From positions 3,157,060 to 3,194,571 of the forward strand of contig NW_003314269.1 in the NCBI RefSeq assembly GCF_000143415.4: 37,512 nt of DNA, read 5' to 3'. This DNA comes from Selaginella moellendorffii (Eukaryota > Streptophyta > Lycopodiopsida > Selaginellales > Selaginellaceae). The notes under the pieces are model-generated. The model did no database searches and had not been told where the DNA came from. It saw only the letters and a program-made list of their open reading frames with translations. This document shows positions 19,209-30,856 of this stretch, piece by piece (position 1 is the first letter of the stretch; every line of letters begins with the position of its first letter). The position numbers were made by a program, and so were the translations under genes.

Positions 19209-19358
19209 ATTTAGTATCAAAGCTTTTTCATTAGTTCTAGTGAAGGATAGAGGCGAATTGTTGAGAGATGGTTAAAGCAAGGTGTAAGAGAACCAAGTTG
19301 GAGATGGAACCTCCTCTAAAGCTGGAGCTTTCAGTTGAACAAAAAGTTATAGATGAGG
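19209..19358 (+). pseudogene. Primer site and gag start of a second, truncated A internal region
   Basis: TAGTATCAAAGC (19212-19223) is the decayed primer site, and an ATG at about 19268 begins the same Lys-rich gag N-terminus as ATG 2485. Similarity to 2426-2580 stops near 19358. The structure LTR-internal-LTR-internal is what unequal recombination between two A copies would leave. Confidence 0.7.
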
Positions 19359-20123
19359 AATTAAAAGATTTAAAAACTAGGCCAAGTATACTCAACAAGA
19401 AATACATAGGAGTTCCTACTTTATATTCATCTGGCTAAGTCCAGATGCTAAGCTTAATTTTTTAACACTTAAACAAGAGGGGCTAAAAAAGGAACTAGCA
19501 ATACTAACTTCTTGCTATCATGGTAGTAAGGAAAGAATATTTAAATGAATTAGCCAAAAAGTAACTTTTAATACCCACAATCACATTTGCGATAATAAGC
19601 TCTAAATTAGGAATCCCCCGCATACACCCTTTCTTCCCTGGCAACACTCCATCTTTTTCTTTAGACTCTTTATTGGTTTCTTCTTCTAGGGTTGGCTTTC
19701 CCTTCTTCTTGGACTATAGTAAGTAGTTAATATCCTTGATCACAATAATTGCCTTGTTGGAAAAACAAATAACTCTAACTATCTATTTATAGAAACTTAT
19801 TTAAACCTTACCAACAAGTTTAGTTTGTTTGCTCATGAGGCTCTATGTCACTTGGAAATAAAGGTATATCAGCTTTTGTAAGTTGGGTGACATTTAAAGT
19901 AGCAAAAGTGGCTAACTCTATTAGTCATTTTCTTGTTTGTGATGGTCAGAAAGTGTATGAGTGGTAGCACATTTGCATTAAACAAACCATAATTCATTTA
20001 ATTTTAGTGCATTTCTCACAAAATGTGAATATTGTGAACTTTTCCTAAAGTTGTTTTTTTAGTGGTGGTCTAAATTAAAGTGTGCATCAATGAAGATGGC
20101 AATCTTTTCAAAAGGGGGGAGCA
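19359..20123. other. Unassigned AT-rich DNA ending in a polypurine tract
   Basis: No gene recognised. AAAAGGGGGGAG (20110-20121) immediately precedes the TGTCATG start of the R-type repeat, the layout of an internal-region 3' end and LTR, so the stretch may be non-coding remains of that element. Confidence 0.4.
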
Positions 20124-20371
20124 TGTCATGAATGTGACAGTGGGTATCAAAATTTACCTGTTAATGATTCCTTTCAAATTTCCTTTGATAGTTCTTTTTA
20201 TTTAAGTGTAGTAAAGTTGTTCCTTGGCTATAAGCTCTTTCTATTCATTTAGATGCTAAAACTCAAGTTTTGCTCCACTGTTTGGTACACGTGTTCAAGG
20301 TTAGGTTCCACTTCATTTTTATCCTATAGTAAATCACCATAGGGTAAAGGGTAAAAACCATGTATGCTACA
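20124..20371 (+). repeat. R repeat copy 3 with LTR-like ends
   Basis: Begins TGTCATGAATGTGACA after a polypurine tract and ends ATGCTACA: a candidate 248-bp LTR. About the last 170 bp resemble the reverse complement of 998-1180 and 36316-36490, including the CCTAT-GT...AC-ATAGG hairpin with two altered pairs. It is more diverged than copies 1 and 4. Confidence 0.5.
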
Positions 20372-22669
20372 AAAACTCTTTATCATCTGATAATATTACC
20401 ACTTCTATTAGCACAAATGTTAGCAATATTAATGCCTCAATAATACACCTTCTCTATCCAACAAGTTACTTCAGTATCAAGGTATAATAAAATGAATGTT
20501 ATAGTTTTTTTCAAAACACATTGTGTAAACTTTCTAGGAACCAAGGTACTAACACTAGCTTAGCATATAATAAGTCACATCAAGAACCCTAGTTGAAGCT
20601 ACTATAATGTTACTACTTGCAAGTAGACTAACATCATCATCAATAACTTTGGGATTGATCATTGTTTGAATAAGTAACTTCACAAACACATTACCCATAA
20701 TTACAAGGATATGATACAAGAATCATAATACTTGATCATCAATCAAATAATACCATATCATCACCAAAAAAGTTTATGCTAGTATCTAGTGCCAACTCAA
20801 ACGGCAAAATACAATATAAATCGCATATCCCACTAATAGAGATTTATAATACATAGCACTATCAACTATTCAAGGAGTAATATCAAGATTCCCTAGAAAA
20901 GAATTGATCATTATAACCTAAGCCTTCTGATGGTAAACCTAAGTAAAATGATTTAGTGTTTCACCACTTTCTAATCCATAGCATGCCACTTATAAGACCA
21001 TTATAATAAATATGCATAAAAAAAGGACTTTCAATTGCATGCTGTGAACACGAGCAATAAGATCAAGATTTATGTATTTGATCTTTCATCCTTGATAATT
21101 ATTTTTTCAATCTTAACTTGACTAACCTTAGACTTGCATTTTCACTGTCTTTAGTCCAATCTAGAAAAAGTTTATAAAAAAGCATGACATTAACTCTTGA
21201 ACCAATAGATTAATCTCTACAATTTTGATTGATCCACTCATTAATCATGTCTAGGAAAAATCCATTATTGTCATATTAAATAGTTATATACTAGTTTATT
21301 TTCCACCCATTGCAAGCCTAGAAGAAATTTACTTTTACCCACAGTAATATGGTTGTCACTTATGGTGACCATTGATAGGCTAACATTAATTTTGCCAACT
21401 CAAAATATGTGTGTCACTTATGAGCCTAAGCATAAGCTTGTGCAATATGGTACATGTCAAATCCATCTTATGAGCCCAAAATGAAAGCTCATACAATATG
21501 GTATAAATAGTATGTGCCAAAATCCATAACCAAGGACACATACAAAGCCACAATAACCAAAGATGTACCCACTAGGATTATCACTTTTATTTTTGCATAT
21601 GCAACAAGACTAGTTGGCTAATCTCAGTAAATAGTACTCACTAAGACTAATCTTTTAATACTAAAAGTAACAAACATGGTTTTGACTCTTTACCTTATTG
21701 TGAATTACCAAGTTAGTTGGACCATAGTAGTTAAATTTGCCAATTATATGGGATATAGAGATTATCTTGAAAAAGATGGTGTTATTCCCACACTTGAATT
21801 CACAATCTAATGCAATTTATATTTAGTAAGTTTTGAGTTTATCCCATCTCCCAAGACTACATTAAAAGCCTAAAGTGAGCTTTCATATAAAAGATTGTGT
21901 ATGTGTGTTTTATGGGGTTTCCAAATGTATAGTAGGCATACTAGGTGACTATTGTAGCATGACTATTGTAGCAGAAGAGGTAGAGCACGGCTTTGCAATG
22001 GAAATACCTAGAGTTTTAAGAGATGGTGTTTTAGAGGGTAATGAAGGAGTCCACTAGCAACTAACAGATTTTATCATTGAAAGGACATGGAATGTGACTT
22101 ATGGTCATAGCAATGCCTAATGCCATAATTGATTTCTATCTAGCCAAAAGCAATCCAATTGCAATGGTAGAGGTAAACACTTGTGATTTCCTGAAACACC
22201 ATGGTGTTGGCCAAGAATCTTTTTGATTGTTGCCAGATACATTGCTAGTGGGATTTTGGTTGATGCTATTGAGGTCTTGCTACAGCATGACAAAGTCTCC
22301 TTCACCACAGATTGTTGCAAAGATTGTCTATTTGTCATGGTGATGATGGCTGGTCAAACATATAGGTTCCTCTTTCTATTTTTTTTTTATTCTTATAGTT
22401 TGAACTTCAACTTGGCATTGTCAACTAGATCTATCTTATGGAAGGCCAAAGGATTGGATAAATACATGCAAGGATTGTTGAATGAAGCCATAATGAAGCC
22501 TCTTTGGAAAACTAAAGGTACCTTAATATTATTCATGTTTGGTTTCAATGTTTAGAGATTATTTGTGAAGCAATAGTGGACGACTCACCACATTTTGTTT
22601 TCTTAAACAGAGTAGACTGTAACTTGAGAAAGAGTGGATCAGACAATCCATAAGCAATGCATTTCTTTC
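20372..22669. other. Unassigned AT-rich DNA
   Basis: No recognisable gene or element. Short open frames on both strands near 21875-22555 match nothing I know. A partial local duplication of TGTGTGTCACTTATG...GAGCC words occurs around 21400-21500. Confidence 0.4.
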
Positions 22670-22972
22670 TCAAAGAATCTCAAAAAGCTCTAGTCTCATC
22701 TCTGCATGAGTCTTGGAGATGAAGATGTAGTCTCTTAGTAAAATTTCATATAATTCTGGCCATACATTGGAATCTTCCTCTAGATTTTTACACCATATGA
22801 ACGTGGTCAACATGAAATTGTGAAGAGAAAAAACAATGTCTCTTGGCAGCATTTCATACAATTTTAGCCCCACATTGGAATCTACCTCTAGATTTTTGTG
22901 GTGGGAAGGAGAAGAAGACAATGAGATGCATCTTATGCAAAGCTGAAATCTATAAGGTAGTAATCTTAACAT
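22670..22972 (-). pseudogene. PPR-like protein fragment
   Basis: A 100-residue minus-strand frame contains two copies of a helical repeat 36 residues apart (about residues 26-48 and 62-84). Each runs Lys-Asn-Leu-Glu...Asp-Ser-Asn-Val...Leu-Tyr-Glu-Ile/Met-Leu-X-Arg-Asp. A third begins near residue 85 and ends Leu-Glu-Leu-Phe-Glu-Ile-Leu. Spacing and consensus resemble plant PLS-class pentatricopeptide repeats, whose motif has ...LeuPheAspGluMetProXArgAsp. Only about 2.5 repeats are present, against ten or more in a typical protein, and a stop follows. Probably a stranded gene fragment; identification is tentative. Confidence 0.45.
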
Positions 22973-24226
22973 TTAAATAAATAGGTATAACACTTACTCT
23001 TTTGTACTTACATGTTTTGAATGTACAGGATATTTGTAATGTGAAGATGGACTGATGTGGAGGGACAATGTTCTTTTACTCAACCAAGACCAAGATACTT
23101 TTTATTTCTAGGACTAAACCAAAGTTAGTAGGTTATAGTGCTATCACTATCAAGATACATATATTAGCACTAGGCAGATTTGGCACTCTCAAAGGAAGAT
23201 AGTGCACCTTCAGTGGAAGGTAATATTCCAAATGGCACTGACCCTAGGTCCTAGGAAAGATGAACAATAAATAGATCAATCTAGTTTCCAGTCTTTATAA
23301 ATTCTCCAATGATATCCATGATTTCAAGCTGCAATGCTTCAATCTACTGATATGGGTATAGTTTGGAAAACAGGTCTAGTGATTGGTCTCGATATGCAAT
23401 AATTAAGTTTGCAGTTTCTCCTGATGTTATATAGGTTCTACATGTTCACAACATAAGTATATTGTAAACTTCTACAGTGTAGATGTTTCTTCTCAACATT
23501 GATCCTGAACCACATTTTGAGGGGGAGAAAAAAGGAGGGAGATTGTAGCTTTGGTTTACAAGAATGGTAATATATTTCTTTCTTAGGTCACATATTGGAG
23601 TTTCAATATCATATTGGATGGTGAATACTAACTATAAATGATAAACAATCTACAACTGTGTATGTTATTTTAATTCACTAATGCAGTGAATTTTTGGTGT
23701 AACATGCAATGCTCTAGAGGGAAGCTAAGGAAACACAATATGTTTTGAACTACAAATAACCCTGAACGACAACACAATTGATCACCAATCCAGTATATCA
23801 TGGGAAGAATGAATATAGGAAGATCTCAACTATTGATGGGCATTGTGCTCATGGCAGTGATGCACAGGGAGTACGAATCTGAAGATAGGGGCAATTTGTC
23901 ATATTCCTCTTTGGATTAAGCAGAAGAGCTTATTCCTTGATCATTCTATGGAGCTGATAAGTCATGATCACATACTAATATGTGCTGGGCTAACTTGATT
24001 AGTCATGAGTTTGAAGTGCTCCATGCTTAGAGTCCCAGCTACTTACACAACTCTTTGCAAAAGTTACTTAGTTTGTGAATACTTTTTCACGATTTTAGCA
24101 TTGCACCTTTCACCATTAATGAGATAAGAGAACTTTTTAGACATAGTAGTTTACCACATGCTAGGAATCATACCAACCCAAGTGGAGTAGGTGATATACA
24201 ATCTAATCTCTAGGATGGATCAGATC
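22973..24226. other. Unassigned DNA, possibly decayed retroelement
   Basis: No open frame with a known motif. A purine tract GAGGGGGAGAAAAAAGGAGGGAG at about 23519-23541 resembles retroelement plus-strand primers, but no LTR boundary could be set. Confidence 0.3.
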
Positions 24227-24590
24227 AAGGGGGAGTTTTAAGGTGCCAAGGACACAGGAATCTATAGTAGGAATCTAGGAGAGATTAAAGAAGATGAATA
24301 AGGCTATATATAACAAATAGTTAATAGTAGCTTTTTTCATTCTATTAGTAAGAGAATAGAGGAAGTAGGAAGAAGGTGGGTGCTCTCAAAGCTTGTGGTG
24401 GCCAGGCACTTCTAGGTATAGTGACAAAGAGTCTCACAAAAAATAAAGAGTTTTGAAGACAGCTTTTAAGGTGGTGTGTGCTATTTGTTTTACTAAATCC
24501 AAGACTTGTTGAGGTAAGTAAGAAGCTATGAATGGGTTGACCATGGAGATTAAAATGAAGGTAGGATCTGGTTGCATGGTATAGCCATTT
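24227..24590 (+). repeat. Possible copia-like 3' end (polypurine tract and LTR)
   Basis: AAGGGGGAG (24227-24235) is a typical plant copia polypurine tract. It is followed by a stretch with a TATA-like CTATATATAACA at about 24304-24315 and a Gly/Cys-codon-like T/G-rich tail. No partner LTR or pol frame is visible, and the expected TG start is not preserved. Confidence 0.3.
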
Positions 24591-25089
24591 TGGTGGCATA
24601 GGCAGCCTTATTGATTCTAGAGTGTTTTGTTTTGTAATATATAAATATATTTTCAAATAATGTTGACCTAGCAATACTATGTGAATTATTAAAACAAAAA
24701 TTATTTGATAAACCTACCATTAAATAAAAAAGACATGCTGTTTTAGTATTAATACCATATGAACATAGAGAGTATGGTTTAAAAGAAATTAATAGTGAGT
24801 GCATGGAATATGGAAAGAGAATACAGAAAATATGCATATAAATTAGCCCAAAAACCCTAGCTTATATACAGAAACAAGTGGTTCAGATTGAAATCAATCT
24901 ATAGCTACCAAAATTCCATTACACTAATATTAGTATATAGCATTGTAGTTATACACTTGGACCTCATATCATCCCCTCATTTCAGAATGATGGAAAATTG
25001 TCAAAGTTCTCTCGTAAATGGGTTGGGATTTGGAAGAACATTAGAAAGAGGCATCGGTGGATTTGTAGGTGGTATCAGTTATTCATGAT

Positions 25090-27975
25090 CCCTTTGTACC
25101 AAGTATTTTAGCCATTGCATATGCACAATTTCTAAAGAATCGGCCTGTTGGACATTATGTTGAACCTCATAAACTTGTGATCAAACTTGCCACAACACCT
25201 AATACGATCTTTTCCACTGAACAAAAGAGATGATAAATAACCATCCTAAATTGAATGCTGAAAGTTCACGTACTTCGTGATTATCCCTTTGAAGGTTTGA
25301 ATGAGCCATTCCACTAAATTGTCTAACTATGAATGATAAACACTCATGGAAGTGTGGCATATCCCTAACCAAGATGTCAAAACATGAAATGCCTTAGCCA
25401 TAAATGTAGGACAATTATCCGAAAGAATCTGCTATGAACAGGAATGCTGGAACACCACTCAATTAAAGAGGAAGTATCCAACAATAATTGCAGGTGCACT
25501 AGCAAAAGCACCAACTTCCATCTAATGAGTCAAATAGTTAGAAGCAATAATGACATACTCATTGTTAACAAATGATCATGGAAAATGTCCTATAAAATCA
25601 AATGCCACCAACTCAAATGAACAGGAAATTACAATTGACTTTAACCATCCTTCTATAACACAAGGGGGAGTATTACGAGCTTGGCACCAAATGTAGCTAC
25701 GCACATACTAGATAACATCATGTTGCATCTTTAGCCAATAGAAAGATTTGTGCAACTTTTCGGTCACATGACAATATCCCATATACCCACTTAGAATAGG
25801 AGAATCATGGTATGCTTGGAGAAAGCATAGAAGAAAGATTGAAGGTAGCACCAGTTAAATGATTATTAGGATCCATCCCCACAAAATAAAGAAGATTATT
25901 TTTAAAGTGATATTGAGAATGTAAATGCTAAAATGGCAAGTCATCAACAAGTGATGCAAAATTTTCAAACCTATTGCAAAGCCTTTGAATCTATAACTCA
26001 ATCTTTTGAGCTTTGCGAACCTTATCAAGAGAAGGTAAATCTTGCTTTACACCTTATAGACACTGAATGTCAAGTATAACAACCACCGATGGCATAAAAT
26101 CCTTGTTAAAAAAATCTATAAATGATAGAATAACAAGCTTATAAAAAACCTGAGAAGAAAGTGAAGAAAGAAGAAAAGCTCAAGAAACAACATTAGCATC
26201 AACCATAAAACTCTTCGGGCGATGAACCACATCAAAATCATATATATAAAGCTTTAAAGCCCACTAAGCAGTATGATCAACTAAGTTCTTCCACTTTAAT
26301 AATGAAGTAGCTATAGCATGATCACTTTTTAATAACGTTTGAGAACCACATACATATGCATGAAGTTTCTTGAAACCCCAAACTATTGCTAAACACTCCT
26401 TCTCTGTTGTGGAATAATTCATTTTGGCAAGTTGCAATATATAGTTGATATATGCAATAAGATGGTGCTAATTAGGCACACTTGGACTCTCTTGCATTAA
26501 CACACCTCTCAGGCCAATATTAGAAGCATCCATGTGTAAAATAAAAGGTCAAATATAGTCAGGATACGCTAAAACTAGAGGAGCTGTCAATAGCTTTTTG
26601 AGATTTTTAAATGCCCACTCACAGTTTACAGACCAAATGAAAGATGATGTTGACAACTTCAACAATGCTTACAACGGTGCAGTATGATAAAAAAGATGAT
26701 CAACAAAATGACTGAGATACTGCATCTTGCTCAAGAAGTGTTGTACATCATTCACACATTTTAAAGTAAGGAACTTTAGAATAGCGACAAGTTTGTCATG
26801 ATCAACTTGCAAACCCTCACGAGAAATATGGTACCTAAGATAAATTGTGTCATTGGACCCAAACATGCACTTCAACCATTTTATCTTTAAATTAACTTCC
26901 CATAGCCAATCTAACACTTTATAAATATTATGGATATGTTCTTCCCACATTCCCTCTAAGTGGATTAAGACATCATTGATGACGTTAGTGATCACCTTCA
27001 GTATATCGCAAAGAACCTCATCTATTATCCACTAAAATGTTGCTAAAACATTGTTCAAATCAAATGGCATCACCAAGAACTCATATAAACCAAATGGTGT
27101 ATGAAAACTAATCTTAGAAATATCCTTTTCGGCCATCAGTACTTGTCAGTACCTAAAAGCAAGATTTAACTTGGCAAAGCAACGACTTCTCCCTAGACGA
27201 TCCAAGAGATCAGTAGTGTGAGGAAAAAGGTACATATCCAGGATTGTCACTTTGTTTAACAAATGATAGTTGATGCAAAAATGAATACTCCTATCAAGCT
27301 TTATCACAAAATGAGGTTCACATACTGAAGGACTCTGTGACTTCTAAATAACACCTTTTTCCAACATTTTCTTGATCTCTTTGGATAATTGTCAACGAAC
27401 AAAAACTTTGATTGGAAAAGCTTCCCCAATTAGAATACGATGATGTGTTGCAATTTTGGCCCCAAACAATAAGTCAAATTCAAAGAGATTGGCATACTCC
27501 TTCATGAGTCGATCAACCACTGCAACATAAAAACTGTCGGAGGGATTAGAAAAGGGAGAGCAGAATAAGACAGAAATATAAAAAGAAGTAGTAGGGGGAT
27601 AAAAGTAATGGAAGTAAAGGTAGAAGCAAAGGGACGAAGAGGTATAAAAGTGAGAGTAATAGATGAAATGTAAAGAAGTATGAGATAAGGAGGAGAAACC
27701 TCAAAGTTATACATAGCATGATTACACCGCAACCAATTCATACCAAAGATAAGGTCAAAAACTTGATTTGGTACTATCTACAATGACTGCAATTCAAGCT
27801 CGAGATCGCCCATATGCACAACCAAGTCTGCCTCATCCCATGCATGTGTATATATGGCTATTGCTATAAAGAATGAAAGCTGACTTTACCACATGATGCA
27901 AATGTAGACGGAAACATGTGGCAACAGGCCAAGCAATAAAAGATAAACTCAAATCTGTATCAACCAATATGGCGA
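25090..27975 (-). pseudogene. Degenerate pol of element D
   Basis: Domains are recognised by comparison with C. Protease: Val-Asp-Thr at 27956-27964, followed by Asp where Gly is expected. RT: the longest open piece is 26669-26995, with the YxDD box reading Val-Ile-Asn-Asp (26972-26983), so a catalytic Asp is lost. RNase H and integrase follow to about 25090, with the first and second catalytic Asp positions of integrase still visible. Stops are scattered throughout. Where C has a stop at 33282, D still has a Trp codon, so the two copies broke independently. Confidence 0.8.
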
Positions 27976-28109
27976 GAATAATAGGAGACTTTTTGCTATA
28001 AAAGAAAGAAAGGTGAAAGGGTCACTAATTTATTCTTGCAAGGTCCTTCTGCTACTTGTGTAACTCCTTGTTTCTTGGAAGCATCTTAGTGTCTAAATTT
28101 TCCACTGCA

Positions 28110-28990
28110 GCAACACTAATAGGACGTTGTGAATGCCAAGGTCTCCACCCAGAAAATAAAAGTCACTACTCTAGAAAACGTCAATAATGCCAATAAGTGT
28201 GACCAACTTCATCATATGCCCAATAGTAGACATCACAGCCATGACCACGTCCTTGCTTTTGTCCTTGAACTTGAGTAGTAATAGCATCAACCTCCATTAG
28301 AATAGGACTATCTGCCACAACAAGTGGAGCTAAAGAATATATAACAAGAAGTGGAAGGGCGAATATCTCATAATGTTATGCCAAGAAAAAAACATCATCA
28401 AGGGTGGATGGAGCAAGTGCATGCATAAATCCTACAAAATTTTTACGAAGTGCTGGCCACAATATTCCTAGCTTGATCTGTTTTGACATATTTGGCTCAA
28501 CACGAAGTAAGAGGCTTTCAAAAACAAATGCTAAATTGCATCACTGACTCAGATGGTTTTTGACGAGATGATGCAATTGTTAGAAAGCATCATTACAATC
28601 ATTAATATGTTCAAATGCATATTTGAAGATGTCCTTGAGAATACTCCAATCCTCATGAGTGGTTGTGCTCAAACCATTGTACCACTACAATGTTGTCCCA
28701 TGGACACACGTAGGAAACTCACGCAAACATTAAGCATCATCACAAAAATGATATGTGGCAATCAACATAAAGTGATCAAACCAATAGTACATATCATCTC
28801 TAGGATTCTCATGGAAGAACTCCAACTCGATGCAAAGATTGATACCAAGAGCAAGAGGAACTGTACCATGCGTCGTGAATATTACTATCAATTGAGTTTG
28901 ATTGTTTAATTACTATCGTATAGCATCAAGCAATTGCACCAATTGCTGCTCCAAAGTCAAAGGAGGAAAAAACTAGTACTCTATCATGAA
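28110..28990 (-). pseudogene. Degenerate gag of element D
   Basis: Homologous to C gag (30857-31768). In the zinc knuckle (28184-28225 on the plus strand) all three Cys positions have become Tyr codons, while the His remains. Each change fits G-to-A transitions on the coding strand. A plus-strand open frame at 28553-28909 is only the antisense shadow of this gag. Confidence 0.75.
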
Positions 28991-29348
28991 AATGAATAAA
29001 AAGAAACAAGAAAAAGAGAAGTTAGAAAAAGCTAGAAGGAAAGGGAGATCTCGACAATACAAAGCTAGATCTAAAAAAAAAATCCCAAATTCTAACACTT
29101 TTTAGAGACAATCAAATTTGCCCCTCATTTCCACCAATGTAAGTGTATGGAATATAGAAAGAGCATATAGAAAATGTGCATATCAATTAGCCCAAAAACC
29201 CTAGTTTATATATAGGAGTGAAAGGTCTAGATTGAAACTAATCCAACGGCTACAAAAATCCCACTATGTTAATATTAGTACATGGCATTATAGCTGTACA
29301 GTTGGACCTCACAACTTAATTTATAATTAATAATATAAATAATAAAAT

Positions 29349-29350
<2 letters not shown>

Positions 29351-29398
<48 letters not shown>

Positions 29399-29523
29399 AT
29401 ATGTATGTATATATGTATATATATATGTATATATGTATATATATATGTATATATGTATATATATATGTATATATGTATATATATATATGTATATATGTAT
29501 ATATGTATATATATATGTATATA

Positions 29524-29618
<95 letters not shown>

Positions 29619-29734
29619 ATATGTATATATATATATGTATATATGTATATATATATATGTATATATGTATATATATATGTATATATATGTATATATATAT
29701 GTATATATATATATATATAGACACACACACACAC
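29351..29734. repeat. TA-rich compound microsatellite
   Basis: About 370 bp of alternating TA interrupted at intervals by G (TATATG units, often every 8 or 10-14 bp), ending in seven AC repeats (29721-29734). It lies 37 bp right of element D. Open frames of Tyr-Ile dipeptides on both strands are artefacts. Pure alternating purine-pyrimidine sequence can melt or extrude cruciforms easily. Confidence 0.97.
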
Positions 29735-29811
29735 TAGCAAACATAGTTTTAAAATAAAATATTGGATGATATAAAATTATATATTATTTTATTTTTATGC
29801 TTAAATAAGAG

Positions 29812-30446
29812 TAATGCAAGTTTATCAGTGTTTATTTGAAGATATATTTTCTAATATGGAAACAAGATTAAAAATAAAGAAATAATTAGTTTTAAAGGTT
29901 TATATAATATCTAAACAAATCATATATAGTTATTTTTCTTAATTATCATTTTCATCAGGAAAATAATTTTCTGTAAATTCCATGTAGTAAGAATTGTCTT
30001 TTTACTAGTAGTATTACTCCTATTTATTAATCAAATTTATCAAATAGAAGTTTATAATTATAAACATATTTATAGTTTTTAAACACAAGATTAATCTTAT
30101 TGCATAGCAACAATCAAATGCTAGAATAAACTAGAATATACCAGAAAATGTTTAGGATCATTTATAAATTATATCACCATAAGCTCTATTGTCATACTTC
30201 AATTAAATTAATGCAATGCTTATTTAGAGATATATTTTCTAAGAACAGAAACAAGATTAAAACTTATATTATATTATATTTAAAGATATTTATTATACCA
30301 TATTATATAATTATTGTTCTCAATTATCAGTTTTGTCTGGAAAATAATTTGCTGCATTACAGCAACACTTGGTTTACTTTACAGTAGCACTATTCCCTTT
30401 ATTAATCCAATTAATTAAATGAAATATTTTAATTATAAGCTTGCTT
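29812..30446 (+). repeat. AT-rich tandem repeat, interrupted by element C
   Basis: Unit one (29812-30208) and unit two (from 30209) share ordered words such as AATGCAA, GATATATTTTCTAA, AACAAGATTAAAA, GGAAAATAATTT and TATTAATC, with a period near 397 bp. Unit two is split after 30446 and resumes at 35450 with words ACAAGATTAAT and ATATACCAGAAAA, up to about 35545. The repeat therefore pre-dates element C and fixes its insertion point. Confidence 0.7.
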
Positions 30447-30624
30447 TGTGAGGGCCAAGTGTACGGCTACGATGCCGTATACTAATATTAGCGTAGTAGG
30501 ATTTTGGTAGCCGTCGGATTGGTTTCAATCCGGACCACTCGCTCTTGTATATAAATAAGCTAGGGTTTTTGGGCTAATTGATATGCATATTTCTGTATTC
30601 CCTTTTATATTCCATGCACTCACA
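30447..30624 (+). repeat. 5' LTR of C
   Basis: 178 bp. A TATA box (TATATAAATAA at 30548-30558) implies transcription starts in the last third. It contains TACGGC/GCCGTA (30462-30479), the palindrome CTAATATTAG (30482-30491) and CGGATTG/CAATCCG (30515-30532). The primer site after 30624 would be TGGTGGAGGTGAGG (30626-30639), which does not match initiator-Met tRNA; I could not assign the tRNA. Confidence 0.9.
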
Positions 30625-30683
30625 TTGGTGGAGGTGAGGGGCACCTTTAATTGTCCCTGGGGAGTGCTTGGATTTGGGATTTC

Positions 30684-30839
30684 GGTTTAGATCTAGCTTT
30701 TGCATTGTGTAGATCTAGCTTTTTCCATTTCCTTTCTTTTATTCTTTCCTTTCAGGATTTTGGTTTAGATCTAGCTTTTTGCATTGTCTAGATCTACCAT
30801 TTCTTTCAGCTTTTTGTCATTTCTTTTCTTTTGCTCTTT
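30684..30839 (+). repeat. Two 78-bp leader repeats of C
   Basis: GGTTTAGATCTAGC starts at 30684 and again at 30762, followed each time by a T-rich segment. The units lie in the untranslated leader just before gag. CTTTCAG|GATT between them resembles a 3' splice site, but no intron can be shown. Confidence 0.75.
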
Positions 30840-30856
30840 CTTTTTCATTCATCTTC

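Larger units (their letters stand above)
24794..29313 (-). mobile_element. Degenerate minus-strand Ty3/gypsy element D
   Basis: Short LTRs bracket it: 29140-29313 (5', 174 bp) and 24794-24968 (3', 175 bp). The order on the minus strand is LTR, gag, protease, RT, RNase H, integrase, LTR, matching element C throughout. GAGGGGATGA precedes the 3' LTR as a polypurine tract (about 24969-24982). Some 300 bp between integrase core and its C-terminus are deleted relative to C. TTAAT lies left of the element (24789-24793) and again 2 nt beyond the right end, a possible decayed target duplication. Confidence 0.85.

Noticed and set aside
24227-24590. Firm call of a copia element
   Set aside because: Only a polypurine tract and a TATA-like box were seen; no pol motif or second LTR, so it is kept as a low-confidence feature only.
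28553-28909. Plus-strand 118-codon frame, and its counterpart 30884-31261 on the minus strand
   Set aside because: They resemble each other only because they lie antisense to the homologous gag genes of D and C.
29275-29757. Tyr-Ile repeat open frames
   Set aside because: Translation of the TA microsatellite in every frame; not genes.
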